Below are positions 53,735 through 64,000 of a DNA stretch of 64,000 nucleotides, piece by piece. The stretch's first letter is position 1. Every line of letters starts with the position of its first letter. The stretch spans positions 3,100,001 through 3,164,000 of the forward strand of contig NC_092807.1 of assembly GCF_040954645.1 (NCBI RefSeq), given 5' to 3'. Origin of the DNA: Diabrotica undecimpunctata (taxonomy: Eukaryota > Arthropoda > Insecta > Coleoptera > Chrysomelidae). The notes under the pieces are model-generated. The model saw only the letters and a list, made by a program, of their open reading frames with translations, did not search any database and had not been told where the DNA came from. Both the position numbers and the translations under genes were made by a program.

Positions 53735-56292
53735 CCCGGTATCTGGTTTTGATGCTCTCAGGCAACATCGTCGTTATAAGCTCTTAAATCAATTTCTACT
53801 TTATATAGCTGTTATGTGACAATGATAATTGTAAGCAACAAGTCGTGTTAGTTATATAAAACTGGTGGCGACATCTAACATTCAATAGAGATATTTGAAA
53901 AAAATAATTTTACTAGAGAGGATACCAGTAGAGACCTACGTGTAAGTGGGTGTGTCATAATTTTTATTATCAACCGTTTGTTAGGAGTACTATGAGGTTG
54001 AATTTTTATTTGGTATATAAACAAAGGTTGTTTTAGTGTAATTCTCTGCTATTTTTTGCTGTATACGGTAAGTAATGATATTATTTTGTTGAACAAACAT
54101 CATGTGGCTCTGAAGCAACATTGTCAGTTTAGTAATTGACTTTTTTTTTCAGTATAAGATTTCAATATGGAAAATTTAAATGAAATATCAACTACCTCCT
54201 TTTATGGAAAAAAGACCAAAATGTCGTGTATTGTTCCTGTTAACCCTGATCTCTCTGATTTGTCTGATATGGAGGAGTATGATGAAGAAATTGAAAACAT
54301 CAATATAAATGAAATTGCCGCAGAATCAGATGAAAATGATGCACCTCATAATCATCAACTGCTAACTGAAGAGGAGGCTAATCAAACAAATGAAGAAGGC
54401 GATCATGAAGAACCACCAAGAAAACGTAAAAAAGTAGTGGAGTCAGTAAAGTATAACTGGTCTGAAAGTGACATAGAAACCATTCCGTTCGAAAATCCAA
54501 CTATAGGCAATAATGCAGTAGAGGTAGCCTTGCCTCTTGAGTATTTTACGAGGTTTTTTTCACTAAATCTAATAGAGAATATTGTATACCAGACGAATTT
54601 ATACAGTACTCAAAAAACTGGGTTAAGTGTCAACACAAATACTTCCGAAATAACAGACTTTTTCTCCATTTTGATTTTTATGGGGGTAATACAGCTGCCA
54701 GCAATAGAAGATTATTGGGCTACTTCTTCAAGAATTCCTTGCTGATGTTATGTCCCTAAAAAGATTTCAAAAACTGAGAACACTGGTCCATTTCAATGAT
54801 AACTTAGAAGCAACTTCAGAAACGAAAGACCGCTATTTCAAAATTCGTCCCCTCTTAGATCATATTTCTACAAATTGTTATAAGTATCAGTTCGAAAACC
54901 AATATTCCATAGATGAGGCTATGGTTGCATACAAAGGTACATACAGTGGCAATTTACGACAATACATACAAAATAAGCCTCATAAATGGGGTTACAAGTT
55001 CTTTGTAAGGGCAGGTGTTTCAGGATATATTGCCGATTTCATTCCTTACCAAGGAGCTTCGACATTTTCACAACTACAGGGAACTATCAATCAGATTTCT
55101 GAAGAAGAACAATCCTTGGGTGTCGGTGCATCTTCAGTGATTGCACTATGTAAAACATTGGATGACCCCCAGAATTCAATGATTTTTTGTGACAATTGGT
55201 TTTCCAGTTTGAGACTATTTGATTACTTGAAGGAAAAGTATAATATCCTTAGCTTGGGCACTATTCGCTCAAATAGAATAGCAGGTTGCACCTTGGATAC
55301 TGATAAGGTTTTGCTAAAACGTGGCAGGGGTTCCTATGTTTATAAATCCGATGAACAAAAGAATATTATAGTTGTCAAATGGGCAGATAACAAATGTGTA
55401 CTTCTTGCTAGCACTGGTTGTGGGATTGAGCCAGTCAATCATGTACAAAGGTATTCTAAAGAACATAAAAGAAAAATAAATGTGCCATGCCCTAATCTAA
55501 TCACTCAATACAATAAACACATGGAGTGGATAAAGCTAACTCTTTATTGGGTCTTTACAGAAGTCCAAGTCGTAGTAAAAGATGGTACTTTCCAATAGTT
55601 ACCTGGCTCTTAGATGTCTGTATTATAAATGCTTGGATATTATATCAAAATGACAGTAAAGCCAATAATATAAATTTTATGCCTCTCAAGAAGTTTAGAA
55701 TGGAACTAGCTAGGTCTTTGCCCAACACTGGAAAGAACAAAGTAAAGCGAGGCCGTCCATCAAGTATAGAAAATACAGATAACATTATTCGCCACCCTCT
55801 TGTTGTAAAACCTGATGATGCTACCAGAACAGATGCGTTAGGTCACTGGCCACTTTATACCGCTAAAGGAAGATGTAGATTTTGTAAAACTGGCTATACA
55901 ACTGTGCAGTGTGAAAAATGTAACATGCGGCTTTGTTTTACACCGAACAAAAATTGCTTTTTATCATTCCACCGTTAGAATTAGGCCTATATTTATATTT
56001 TTTTAGTCTTAGGTACTTTTAATTTTTTTATTAAATCAATAAAATGTCCTTTAGTTAAACAGTTTTTTATTTATGATTAACAAAATTTTGAGATCTTCAT
56101 TAGTGAAGTTATCAGTATCAAATAGTGTTTCTTGACTGGCAATGTTGCTTGTAGGCAACGGATTCAAAAACCACTTTCCCCTATCTCCTTCCGGTTTTTT
56201 TGTACCACAGTGTGTTTTTGAGAGTTATATAAGATTATATACACAATAAAATAATTTTGCGACATCTATTTTTGGTGTTGCCAGATACCGGG
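53735..56292 (+). mobile_element. Complete piggyBac element
   Basis: TTAA at 53731-53734 and 56293-56296. Terminal inverted repeats CCCGGTATCTGG are exact over 12 bases. Length 2558 bp, typical of the superfamily. A transposase with two frameshifts lies inside. Different family from the copy at 1-1154, as the termini differ. Confidence 0.92.
54167..55978 (+). pseudogene. piggyBac transposase with two frameshifts
   Basis: ATG 54167: acidic N-terminus, a basic PPRKRKK run that could be a nuclear signal, then the core. A first frameshift lies near 54740 (stop at 54743-54745). Core blocks: RFQKLRTLVHFND, YSIDEAMVAYKG (first catalytic Asp, near 54911), PHKWGYKFFVRAG, SMIFCDNWFSSLRLFDYL (second Asp, near 55190), RIAGC. 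A second shift near 55530-55560 leads to WLLDVCIINAWILYQ (third Asp region) and a cysteine-rich C-terminal finger: CRFCKTGYTTVQCEKCNMRL then CF...C. Stop at 55976-55978. Otherwise uninterrupted, so inactivation is recent. Confidence 0.88.
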
Positions 56293-56299
56293 TTAAAAG

Positions 56300-57090
56300 T
56301 CCTGACCAGTATGTGGCCCTCTGGGATGTGGGCGTCCAAGAGAATCCTTAGGGCCTCCCCGTCAGTTGAAGATGGTCCTTCCACTGGAAAGACTCACCTT
56401 GCCCAACCCCGGTGTCAGATCTTTGAAGAGGACATGACAAATCTTACCTGTAGGCAACATGTGTTCCACGCTGTCACAGTAGGCTCCCCAAGAGCTCCTC
56501 TTAAACCTCTTAATCAGAAACTTGTATTCCCTCTGAGCCTCCTTAAAATGGTCCCAGTGGGCAGGCCCACCAGTCTTTTTAGCTTTGTTGAAGAGAACCC
56601 AAATCAATAGCCCTATGTACAAGAGGGCAGCTAGCTTCATATGCTGAGGTCAGGGCTTCGGATAAGTGATCCAAGGATATCTCTATCTCCTCAGCTCCTC
56701 CTCGACATAGGGGAAGACCCACGAGGTTATGGCTTGGCCCCTCTCGAAAGAGTTCCCAGTCTATAGCTCGTGGATTCCTATATGAAATATTCTGGAGCTG
56801 AAGAGCCTTTTGATGAGAATATGTATGTGATCTGACAGCGAGAGTTCTTCAAAAACAACCAACTCCGAAACGAGTCTAACTATATAACGATCTTCAACTT
56901 CTTCTAGGCGTCATAAACGTATGTGGGTTTCCGAGAGGTATTGCAGCAGGGCTGCATCTAGGGGATTAATATCCACACTCCCCAACACTACGTGGTGGAA
57001 GTTGGAATCGCAACCCACCATGAGCGGGAGCTGCAGATTCTCACAGTATCTGACCAACCCTATAATTTCCGTTGTTAGAGGAGGTTCTGG
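56300..57090 (-). mobile_element. R1-like LINE endonuclease region
   Basis: Minus codons from 57085: EPPLTTEIIGLVRYCENLQL, LMVGCDSNFHHVVLGSVDIN (endonuclease block with GCD.N.HH..WG type), later LSLSDHIHI (SDH block), then the post-endonuclease part with YIGLLIWVLFNKAKKTGG to about 56360. Stops near 56905 and elsewhere. The piggyBac above inserted next to it. Confidence 0.7.
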
Positions 57091-57289
57091 TGAGTGGTAA
57101 GAAAAATAAGCAGAACAGACTACCTTCTATCTGTATTTCAATTTCTATTGTTATATTTTCATTATTTTTCTGTTGTTTTCCATGTTATCCCTCTCGTGGC
57201 TTCTTCATTGGATTGGAATCCATCTCGTAACTTTATTGATCATCTAGTTTGCCGGTCTTTTGATGATTTGTCTTATCCATTCCAAGCAT
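57091..57289. other. Spacer, nothing identified
   Basis: No supported feature. Confidence 0.4.
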
Positions 57290-58770
57290 TTTTCCAACAA
57301 TAACATTTGGCAGCTGTTCTAGAACCCCAAATAGGAAGGCCATATCGAAGATGAGACTCGAATAAAGAAAAATATGATATTTTGGAAGTTGCTAAATTGA
57401 TTTACTTCGTAACAGATCTTGCATAGCAGGCTGAGGCTAGTTTCTTACTTAACAAATCGATATGAAGGGACCATTTAAGGTTGCTGTCTATAAAAATATC
57501 AAGAAATTTTACAGAATCAACGATACTGATCTGGCTGTTGTTAAGAAGCAAGGGTTGAAAAGCTCCTTTATAGTATAATGCTACTGTCTTATCCACGTGA
57601 AAAGAGAGTAAATTAGAGTCAGACCAAGTTTTTATTTGAAGTAGATCAGAAGTTATAGTTTCATGAAGAGTTGTAGTATTAGAATTCCTCCAGGTAATAC
57701 TGGTATCATCAGCAAAAAGAAAAATTTATCCATTGATTTTTAAGTTAGTGATGTCATTTATAAAGATAAGGAAAAATAGAGGACTTAATACTGAACGTTG
57801 TGGTACTCCACATACAATGTTTTGTGACTAGAGTCAGTATCATTTGCTCTAACTAGTTGTTTTCTATTCCTCAAAGAACATTAGAACCATTTCAAAGAAA
57901 TACCGTAGAAGTTTAGTTTTTTTTTTTTATCAAAATGTCAAAAAAGCTTTGGAATCGTTGTTTTCGAGGAGAAAGGACATAAGTCGGACTTTTATAAGTC
58001 TCCCAATAATTTTGGATAGGACCGATAGTAAGGCAATAGGTCTATAGTTGCAGATATTCGATTTTTCACCACTCTTATGAAGAGGAATAATAATGGCTGT
58101 CTTTAGGCACTCTGAAAATATACTTTTTTCAAAGCAATCGTTAATTACTGAGACCAGGACTTCCAACACATTTTTTGGGAGATTTAAGAAAATTTTTATG
58201 GATAGTCCATCAGTACTACAGGAAGATTTGCTTTTGATATACTGATTATTTGGATCAGTTCAGATGTATCAACTGGTCTTAATGGTCTTATAAAGAATGA
58301 ATTCGAGACCTTTGTTGAATTGGGGAGATAGGAAATAGGATCTTGTGGTGGCAAAATAGTTGATGTTATGTTTTTACCCACATTACTCAAACTCACGAAG
58401 TATTCATTGATATTTTCAGGGTTTGGAGAAAATGTTTGAGCTGGGTTAGTTTTATTTCGAAGATCGTTTATTATGGACCAAGTTTCTCTTGCAACATTTT
58501 TAGAGCTTTCCAGAGGATTCTGATATTTTTTTAGCTGTTTAGATAGGTTCCTCTGTACTTGGAGATAAATTCAGGGACAAAGACATTGGTAGTAAATTTC
58601 TTGATGTACAGTAGTGAACGCATATTCTTGGCTGATATGCGGATACCTTCGGTAGTCCAAGGTTTTTGATGTTTTAACTTAATTGTAATTAAAGGAAATG
58701 CCTTATTGAAAATAGGGGCAAACCTATCTAAAACATCACTGAAAAAAACTTTAAATTACTCTCATTACAA
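57290..58770 (-). mobile_element. Jockey/CR1-like LINE, linker and RT
   Basis: Minus codons, in order: PWTTEGIRISAKNMRSLL (58620-58670), an acidic linker with LSNVGKNITSTIL (58390), LEVLVSVINDCFEKSIFSEC and IIIPLHKSGEKSNICNYRPI (58160-58040), ALLSVLSKIIGRLI, then CGVPQRSVLSPLFFLIF (57810), LFADDTSITW (57715, catalytic FADD), LLSFHVDKTVALYYKG and VKFLDIFIDSNLKWSLHID (57440-57500). Stops and shifts near 57900. Confidence 0.8.
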
Positions 58771-59192
58771 TGGTTCTGGTTTGCTTTATCTCTCATCGTA
58801 TGATTTTGCTCTTGTCATCTTTTTCAGTATCGTTACCACCAGTCGCCCCCTGTACATTCTTTTGTCCATTTTGTCCAAAAAATGTATGAAGCATGTTTGA
58901 TTACCTCTAATCATCATAACCTTTAAATTGTGTAATTAATTATTTAATTGTCATCGCAAAGATATTTATTATTCAAGTTCTGATTGTTTAAACAAATTCC
59001 TGTTTTCGATAATATTGTTTGTACTGACAACAATCTTATCAGTTCTTTGTGTGGAAAGCAAATTGTAATGACCACTTTTATCTGCACTTGACGATAAGAT
59101 ATCCAGTCGGTATTTTTTTATGTAGGACATTACATCGAAACGAAAATTACAAACTCACCTAGATACATAAAACGACAAAGATATTTTTGTTT
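58771..59192. other. AT-rich sequence, nothing identified
   Basis: No supported feature. Confidence 0.45.
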
Positions 59193-59401
59193 TTATACTG
59201 TACACAGCCTCCGAGTATAACAGGTGGAAACAGTAATGGGAAGTTTTAATTCAATATGGTGGGAAAGATATGTAACAAAAAAAAAACGAAAATTAGGATG
59301 AGAAGGTCGTTTACATTTGTAGACACAGTTATAACATATGAGAAGTGTAAATCTTAAATGCTGAAGTAAAGACAAAACTAGATGTAGTAGAGATATATCC
59401 T

Positions 59402-59769
59402 TTTCGAAGGAGTACCAGAATAGCAATGGGGAATAGCAAGACAAGACAAAATTACTAACGAGACTATTAGAGATAAAGTAAATGCCACAGGCAGAATAAT
59501 AGATAATAGAACAAATAGAGTTTAAATATCTAGGCATCACACTGTCTAGCTACAGAAAGTTCGAAAGAGAAGTGAGAGATCAAGTGAATAGAGCAAACAG
59601 AGCCGCAGGTTGCCTAAATGAAATAATATAAAGAAATAAAAATATCGGGAAAGAAATGAAAGACAGAATTTACAAAACAATCATCACACCAATAATTACA
59701 TACGCGGCAGATACACGGCTTTACACAAAGAGAGTATATCTACACAAAAAGAAGAAGAAGATATATCCT
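59402..59769 (+). mobile_element. LINE 3' end with 11-bp target duplication
   Basis: AGATATATCCT at 59391-59401 and 59759-59769. Codons EFKYLGITLSSYRKFEREVR, VNRANRAAGCLNEII and MKDRIYKTIITPIITYAADT; tail AAAAAGAAGAAGAAG. Same family as 11952-12500. It is inserted into the minus-strand LINE described next. Confidence 0.8.
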
Positions 59770-60060
59770 CCGGCAGTTTTTCTTCCCATCTTATTTTTGG
59801 TCTTCCTCTTAGTCTCTTTTTTATTGGTTTCCAGTTCGTTATCTTCTTAATTAGTTCGTCTCTTCTCTTTTTCTTTGTGTGTGTCCAAACCATCTAAGTC
59901 TTTGTGCTTTAATGAATTTTACGACATATATCCTGCCGTTCAGTTATATTTATTATTTCATGGTCCATCAGTTTTCTGTATTCTCCTTGTTCTATCTTTA
60001 TTGGGCGGTATATTCTTCTCGTGATTGTTCTGTTCCATATGATGTCACTATCAATATGGT
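59770..60060 (-). mobile_element. LINE C-terminal fragment
   Basis: Minus codons: DIIWNRTITRRIYRPIKIEQ, EYRKLMDHEIINITERQDI, RRDELIKKITNWKPIKKRL, GRPKIRWEEKLPEDIS. The last codons abut the nested LINE at 59769 and appear to run on at 59390 (DISLLHLVLS). Confidence 0.7.
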
Positions 60061-60189
60061 ACAATTGCTGCTGTATATATTTTTGTCTTTGTTTCTTTGC
60101 TCAGATTTTTGTCTTTAGGTGGTCGGTGATCACTTATACCCCAATATACTCCATATATTTCTGCACTCCTTTCCTTTTTGTCGTCCGCT

Positions 60190-62094
60190 ATTATATAATA
60201 TCTAAACTGAAGGTATCCCAATCAACCGCGGCCTTTTCCAGGGGGACTCGTTGGGTCCACTTTGGTTCTGTCTAGCGATGAACCCACTATCTCAGCTACT
60301 GAACTCCACTGACTCAGGTTTTAGCATCAAAAATAACAATACTGTTGTGGCGAGGCTTAATCATCTGTTTTATATGGATGATTTGAAATTAATAGCTTCC
60401 ACTCGAAACCACCTAGATCAGATGCTAAAAACTGTAGAAACCTTCTCAAATGATATTAGTATGCACACTTATTAGTATGGCCAAAACATCGAGGCAATAG
60501 GTGAATCCAATATCTCGGAGTACAGCAAGCGCGAAAAATTAACCATTAACTAATGAAAACCGAACTAACTTCTGAAGTTTGTGCGAAGAGTAAGACAGCT
60601 AAATCGGTCATATCCTAATAGCAAAAATTCGTTTAAAGCATTAAATACGTACGCCTGTTCCGCGCTTAGCTACTCATTTGGTATTATCAAGTGGTCTAAA
60701 ATGGATATAGAAAATCTCCAGCGAAAAGTAAGAACACTTCTCACAAAGATACAAAAACACCATCCACGCAGTACAGTATAAAGAACAACATTACCGAGAT
60801 ATCAAGGGGTAAGAGGACTTATGGACGTAGATGAGCAACTGGATAAACAGATTGCTAATTTATGACCTTATTTTCAGGTGCAGGCTGAGACATCTACTTT
60901 ACATCGACCAATTTGCGTAGTAGACGATACAACGCCGCTTAAACTGAGGGAACAAGAAATGCACATAAACCAACTGACTAAGCAAGAAAAAATGCGCACC
61001 TGGATGTAAACCTCTACATGGGCGACATCTCAATGAGATCAGCCAAGAATATATTTACCCAGACTGAGGGTTTCCTACTTGCTATTCAGGATCAGGTTAT
61101 AAAAACAAAAAATTACCTGAAATATATTGTTAAAGATCCTTAAGTCCAAAATGACAAATGCCGATATGGATGCCAAGCTCAAGAAACCATCCAACATCTT
61201 ACCGGGGGCTGCCAGGCGTTTATCGGTACTGATTATAAAGAATGCCATGACGCATTAGAAAAGATTATCCACCAAGAACTAGCTGACAAACTGGGACTTC
61301 TCCAAACCGACCATCTTCCTTACTATCAATACGTCCCTGAAAGAATACTTGAAAATAACAACTAAAAGCTATACTGGCACCGCACGGTGCTCGCAGACCA
61401 ACCAGTGGCACATAATAGACCGGATCTCATACTAGTTAATAAACTTACCAGGTAAACAACACTTATTGATGTGGCGATAGCTAACAGCAATAATTCATCA
61501 TCATTTTGGCTTTACAACAGTGTGTGGGTTCTAGCCTCCCCAAGAATTTTTTTCCAGTCTTCCCTATCCATCGCCTTCCTCCACCAAGCACGTATTTCCA
61601 TATTTCTCATATCTTGATCTGTGTTATCTAAGAATCTTGTTCTGAGTTTTCCTCTTCTTCTTTTACCAATAGGTCTATCAAGGAGCGTTTTTCTAGCTGG
61701 GTCAGTTTCTCCATCCGCATTACATGGCCTACCCACCTTAGACGTCCTATCTTAACAGCAATAATTCGCGTGTCAAATACGACGAAAAGATCGCCAAGTA
61801 TAGAGATCTAGAAATACAAATCAGGATACAATGGAGAATGAAAAGTACCCAGACAGTACCTATTATTCTATCTACTACTGGTGTTATTCCCAAAAACCTC
61901 GTAGAGATCATAAAACAGCTGGGTCTAAATGAACATCTTTATAAGGCCATGCAGAAAGCTGTACTCCTCGAGGCATCCAGATGTGTACGAACATTTTTGG
62001 GAGATACTCCAGCATACCAAGTCACCTAGGGCTCGATAACACGGATGAGTGAATTTTCCAATTAGAGGGAGTGTGAGCCATATGGCTAAATCTG
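60190..62094 (+). mobile_element. R4/Dong-type LINE, plus-strand copy
   Basis: RT: GLFQGDSLGPLWFCLAMNPL (60230), RLNHLFYMDDLKLIAST (60355; catalytic YMDD). Then KALNTYACSALSYSFGIIKW, LQRKVRTLLTKIQKHHPRST, LPRYQGVRGLMD, a C/H knuckle near 61160-61210 (C-x-x-x-C...QHLTGGCQ), and RPDLILVNK with LIDVAIANS (61410-61490), the motif of a restriction-like endonuclease. After a nested insert, VKYDEKIAKYRDLEIQ and VPIILSTTGVIPKNL lead to a stop at 62027-62029. The element end TGGCTAAATCTG is at 62083-62094. Stops and frameshifts make it inactive. Confidence 0.78.
61497..61752 (-). mobile_element. LINE 3' fragment nested in the R4/Dong-type copy, 15-bp target duplication
   Basis: TAACAGCAATAATTC at 61482-61496 and 61753-61767. 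Minus codons: KRRRGKLRTRFLDNTDQDMR and DREDWKKILGEARTHTLL, a LINE C-terminus with an (ATG)n-type tail. The outer frame resumes in phase (VAIANSNNS to RVKYDEK). Confidence 0.88.
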
Positions 62095-62175
62095 CTAATA
62101 AAATCCCCTATTATTAATATTATTCAGATTTAGCCATACATCTCACATTCCCTCTAAGTGGAAAATTCACTCATC
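62044..62175. repeat. Tail-to-tail junction: 51-bp inverted arms around a TAA-rich centre
   Basis: Arms 62044-62094 and 62125-62175 are reverse complements with about six differences and start GATGAGTGAATTTTCCA. They are the 3' ends of the two LINE copies. The 30-bp centre (62095-62124) contains TTATTAATATTATT and TAATAAAAT, like TAA-rich tails. Confidence 0.8.
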
Positions 62176-63310
62176 CCAGTTACCTATGGCGTCAAAAGGA
62201 TTGAGCTCTAGTGAGACGCTTTCCGTGTTATCTAGCCCTAGGTGACCAATTTTATGTTGGAGTATCTCCCAGAAATTTTCCTACCTATCTAGATGTTGAG
62301 AGCAGTACTGCTTTTTGCATGGTCTGATACAGATGTTCATTAAGACCCAGCTGTTTTAACAGCTGTAACTCCAGTAGTAGAGAAAATAATAGGTATTGCT
62401 TGAGTACTTTCTATTCTACATTATCTCCTTATTTGTATTTCCAGATCTCTGTTCTTAGTTGTTGTTCTCTGTTGTAAGTTTCTGTCTGTTCTGCCTCTGG
62501 TCGGTCTGTGAGCACAGTGCGGTCCCAGTAATGTTTATGGTTGTCGTTTTGAAGTATTCTGTCACGGACATATGATTGGTTTGGAAAAGTTCCCAGTTTG
62601 CTAGCTAGTTCTTGGTGAAGAATCTTTCCTACTGAGTCATGGCGTTGTTTGTAATCAGTTCCGACAAACGCTTGGCAGCCCCCGTAAGATCTTGTATGAT
62701 TTCTTGAGCTTGACATCTATATTGGCATTTGTCGTTTTGGTCCTAAGGGTCTTTGAAAATGTATTTCAGGTAATTTTTAGTAACTGATCCTGAATGGCAA
62801 GTAGGAAACAATCTGTCTCAGAAAACATCTTTCCTGATGTCAACCAATAGTTCGATGTGTATTGTTGACATATTCTTGGATGACCTCATTGAGATGTCGT
62901 CGATGCAAAGGTTTACTCATCCAGGTACACATTTTTTCTTGATTTATCAGTTGATTTATACGCATTTCTTGTTTCCTCAGTTTGACCGATGCTGTGTCAT
63001 CTACTGCGCAGATTGCTCGATGTAAAGTAGATATCTCAACCTGCGTTTGAAAATAGGTTCTTAAATTAGTAACCGGTTTATTCAACTGCTCTCCTATGTC
63101 CATAAGTCCTCTTCCCCCTTGATATCGCGGTAATGCTGTTCGCTCTACTGCACTGCGTGGATGGTGTTTTTGCGCCTTTGTGAGAAGTGTTCTTACTTTC
63201 CGCTGAAGACTTTCTATATCCGTTTTGACTACTTTATAATAGCAAATGAGTAGCTAAGCACGGAACAGGCGTTCGTATTTAATGCCTTTAAAAAAACTCA
63301 AAAGTTGAGT
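62125..63310 (-). mobile_element. R4/Dong-type LINE, minus-strand copy, 5'-truncated
   Basis: Minus codons mirror the plus copy: LQRKVRTLLTKAQKHHPRSA (63190), LPRYQGGRGLMDIGEQLNKP, EISTLHRAICAVDDTASVKL, YGGCQAFVGTDYKQRHDSVG (62660), KILHQELASKLGTF, YWDRTVLTDRPEAEQ (62520). The restriction-like endonuclease end near 62300-62450 is decayed. The inner boundary is the shared 3' end at 62125. It starts near 63310, without a visible duplication. Confidence 0.75.
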
Positions 63311-64000
63311 TGGTTTCCTTTAGTTTTTTCATTTGCACAAAATCTTCGTTATTTCGAGTTCTTCATGCTTTTTACAATGACGAACGCTTATTCACAATCC
63401 TTATTCCACCATGGTACTTTCTTCCTTGTACAGGTTGTGGAAGTTTCGCCAATATGTATTTCAGCTGCAGAGGTAAAAACCTTGTTGTTTTGAGTCAACT
63501 AAATTCCATATTTTTAAACTACAGAATGACTGCACGACTCTTTCAGATAAGACATAGAAAAATATTGCTAAAATCCTATAGAAAAATGGCCATTTACACG
63601 AAAATAGGAAGAAAATGGAAATCAAATAGGTTCATTTGAGACAATCACATCAGGAATAACAATCGTTTTCGTTGGTACACAGGGCCATTGTACTACGTAC
63701 GTAAGCATATATAAAACAACTGCATATTTTACACATCGGTGGTGCACTAAACTCTAAGTTTCTGTATCTGGAGAGATCGACTCAAACAAAAACACCAACT
63801 AAAACAAAGAATAATGTATCGTTCGTCATACTTAAGTTCAAAGAAATGTTTCAATGCGGAGTTTAGCACGTCCGATGCAGATATTTTAGCGACAGATACG
63901 TGAAAAGTTTGTAAACAAAAATCACAAAGTACAGATGATTTTCTGCTTCTCAGAACTATGTAAGTGGTTGGCACACACACTAAATCCCACATTGAGTTAT
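63311..64000. other. Right edge, nothing identified
   Basis: Two short open stretches occur (63310-63480 plus, with a donor-like GAGGTAAAA at 63471; 63747-63992 minus with CDFCLQTFHV). Neither shows a domain or complete structure that I can support. Confidence 0.4.

Noticed and set aside
63310..63480. A possible FLYWCH-like or other Cys-containing exon with donor GAGGTAAAA
   Set aside because: Cysteine and aromatic spacing do not fit FLYWCH and no partner exon is visible.
1..64000. CRISPR arrays, tRNA/rRNA genes, LTR retrotransposons, bacterial operons
   Set aside because: Looked for spaced repeats, cloverleaf-like boxes, paired long terminal repeats with gag-pol motifs, and Shine-Dalgarno-led gene runs; none found. 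Repeats present are TE ends, minisatellites or foldbacks.

Overview
This is nuclear DNA of an insect. A beetle is plausible from the transposon mix, but that is inference. The window is AT-rich, has introns, and holds two host genes embedded in a dense, nested layer of transposable elements (TEs). I see no bacterial genes, rRNA, tRNA, CRISPR array or LTR retrotransposon.

Host genes. (1) 7842-9532 (+) is the large last coding exon of a TRC8/RNF139-type membrane RING-H2 ubiquitin ligase; its earlier exons lie left of the window. (2) 23006-36019 (-) is a complete eight-exon F-box/leucine-rich-repeat gene. Its reading frame closes exactly over all eight exons (516 residues), and several exons are too short to show up as long open frames. 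Both are predicted ubiquitin-ligase components. Two broken host-like pieces also occur: dumpy-like EGF/DPY modules (25460-27570) inside an F-box intron, and a matrix-metalloproteinase/hemopexin pseudogene (37074-37984). A possible short exon sits at 52990-53158 (-).

TE layout. 1-1154: left part of a piggyBac element with an open transposase frame running off the window. 1205-7560: a second piggyBac remnant and LINEs inserted into one another. 9533-16960: diverged repeat units, LINE tails, mariner scraps. 17023-18533: dead Tc1 element. 18650-20780: decayed multi-exon repeat-type gene. 23315-25123: mariner-like element with long terminal inverted repeats (TIRs). 25786-36610: LINEs filling the F-box introns and promoter side, mostly antisense to the gene. 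38545-42161: two copies of an IS630/Tc1-like transposase, one with DD82E spacing and nearly open. 43790-48960: two long LINEs, one split by a PIF/Harbinger element. 49959-52859: a complete, apparently intact hAT element. 53735-56292: a complete piggyBac with two frameshifts. 56300-63310: LINEs, ending in two R4/Dong-type copies placed tail to tail.

The best evidence for order of events is that several insertions are flanked by exact target-site duplications (TSDs) and, once set aside, the interrupted reading frame resumes in phase (4721-7277, 26527-26714, 31137-31266, 45472-46428, 61497-61752). I did not find a clearly new biological system. The most notable objects are the intact hAT, the DD82E transposase, the captured dumpy-like modules and the unassigned family at 18650-20780.
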